The translations under genes and the position numbers were made by a program. Shown one piece after another: positions 5,083-5,711 of a DNA stretch of 5,711 nucleotides. The number at the start of each line of letters is the position of its first letter. Position 1 is the stretch's first letter. Origin of the DNA: Methanobacteriota archaeon (GTDB taxonomy: Archaea; Thermoplasmatota; Thermoplasmata; RBG-16-68-12); NCBI GenBank assembly GCA_005879065.1, contig VBLU01000025.1:1-5711 (forward strand), in the 5' to 3' direction. The notes beneath the pieces were generated by a model. It did no database searches, had not been told where the DNA came from, and worked only from the letters and a program-made list of their open reading frames with translations.

Positions 5083-5711
5083 TCATTCGACGGTGACGCT
5101 CTTCGCGAGGTTCCGCGGCTTGTCGATCGGGCAGTCGTGGATCCGCGCGACTTCGTAGGCGAAGAGTTGGAGCGCGACGCTCACCGGCACCGGCGAGAAG
5201 ATCCACGGGATGTCGGGGACCTCGAACACGTCGTCCACGAACTTGGGGAGCTCCTTGTCCCCCTCCGAGCCGATCGCGAGTACCGGGGATCCGCGGGCGG
5301 ACACCTCCCCGATGTTCGATCGCATCTTCTCGTACGTCGGGTCTCGGACTGCGACCGCGACCATGGGCGTCGACGGGGTCACGAGCGCGAGCGGGCCGTG
5401 CTTCAGCTCTCCCGCGGCATAGGCCTCCGCATGGATGTAGGAGATCTCCTTCAGCTTCAAGGCGCCCTCCAAGGCCACCGGGTAGTTCGCGTGGCGCCCG
5501 ATGTAGAACATGTCCCTGGCGTTCCCGTACTTCTTCGCGAGCCCGCGTATCTCGTCGGCCTTGTTCAGGACGTATTGGGCGGCCCGTGGGAGAGAGCGGA
5601 GCTGGTCCTTCAGGCGATCCAGTTCGTCGTAGCCGAGGGCGCCCCGGTCCTGGCCGAGCTTCAGGGCGATCAGGTACAGGGCCACGAGCTGCGCGATGAA
5701 CGTCTTCGTCG
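5083..5711 (-). CDS. glmS: Glutamine-fructose-6-phosphate aminotransferase (isomerizing) GlmS, C-terminal part (cut by right window edge)
   Basis: This cytoplasmic enzyme makes glucosamine-6-phosphate from fructose-6-phosphate and glutamine, the entry step to UDP-GlcNAc for envelope or glycan synthesis. The visible 208 residues are about the last third of a protein usually near 600. They comprise the end of the first SIS domain (TKTFIAQLVALYL) and the whole second SIS domain. The isomerase residues are intact: the final E of ALEGALKLKE, the H of GELKHGPLAL, and the K of RNLAK near the C-terminus. Their spacings (16, 115 overall, then 5 to the end) equal those of E. coli E488, H504 and K603. 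The C-terminus PRNLAKSVTVE is the family ending. The glutaminase domain, including the catalytic Cys, lies outside the window. The stop TGA overlaps an upstream alternative ATG of the cupin gene, so the two may be partly co-transcribed. Confidence 0.97.
   Translation of the reverse strand, partial: TKTFIAQLVALYLIALKLGQDRGALGYDELDRLKDQLRSLPRAAQYVLNKADEIRGLAKKYGNARDMFYIGRHANYPVALEGALKLKEISYIHAEAYAAGELKHGPLALVTPSTPMVAVAVRDPTYEKMRSNIGEVSARGSPVLAIGSEGDKELPKFVDDVFEVPDIPWIFSPVPVSVALQLFAYEVARIHDCPIDKPRNLAKSVTVE

Noticed and set aside
5087..5206. N-terminal extension of the cupin frame into the glmS 3' end
   Set aside because: This stretch is the glmS coding end read in another frame. It is Arg-rich and unlike cupin N-termini.

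Overview
The window is ordinary-looking prokaryotic chromosome, GC-rich (roughly 60% by eye) and almost fully coding. I see no mobile element, CRISPR array, RNA gene or foreign-looking stretch. An archaeal host is my best inference, perhaps a GC-rich Thermoplasmatota-like lineage. The reasons are that the solute-binding protein has an uncleaved-looking N-terminal membrane anchor and no lipobox cysteine, that the cupin gene has a TATA-like box centred 25 bases before its ATG (the spacing expected of an archaeal leaderless transcript), and that several ribosome sites are strong GGAGG. None of this excludes a bacterium, and the lineage is a guess.

Positions 3395 to 1, minus strand, hold a branched-chain amino acid type (HAAT/Liv) ABC importer operon in the order binding protein (livJ-like), permease livH, permease livM, ATPase livG. 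livG runs off the left edge after 74 codons, and the second ATPase, livF, would be expected beyond it. livJ and livH are 31 bases apart. livH/livM overlap by 4 bases (ATGA) and livM/livG by 4 bases (GTGA), so these genes are very likely co-transcribed and translationally coupled. The livH/livM overlap sits at the tip of a 12-bp hairpin.

Positions 3396 to 3696 are the divergent control region between the liv operon and a plus-strand gene. It contains a perfect 14-base dyad that can also pair with a second site in the liv leader, plus two shorter palindromes. No convincing TATA box for either gene was found.

Positions 3697 to 4650, plus strand, encode a ten-helix EamA/DMT-family transporter. 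It ends 4 bases from the convergent end of a small single-domain cupin (5023 to 4655, minus strand). Upstream of the cupin on the same strand is the 3' third of glmS, glucosamine-6-phosphate synthase, which enters from the right edge with its isomerase catalytic residues intact.

Functionally, the window joins amino-acid (or similar small amphipathic solute) uptake, a drug/metabolite-type carrier of unknown substrate, and the entry step of amino-sugar synthesis. No previously undescribed system is evident. The points most worth a second look are regulatory: the hairpin at the livH/livM junction, the competing stems in the liv leader, and the leaderless-type promoter inside the glmS-cupin junction.
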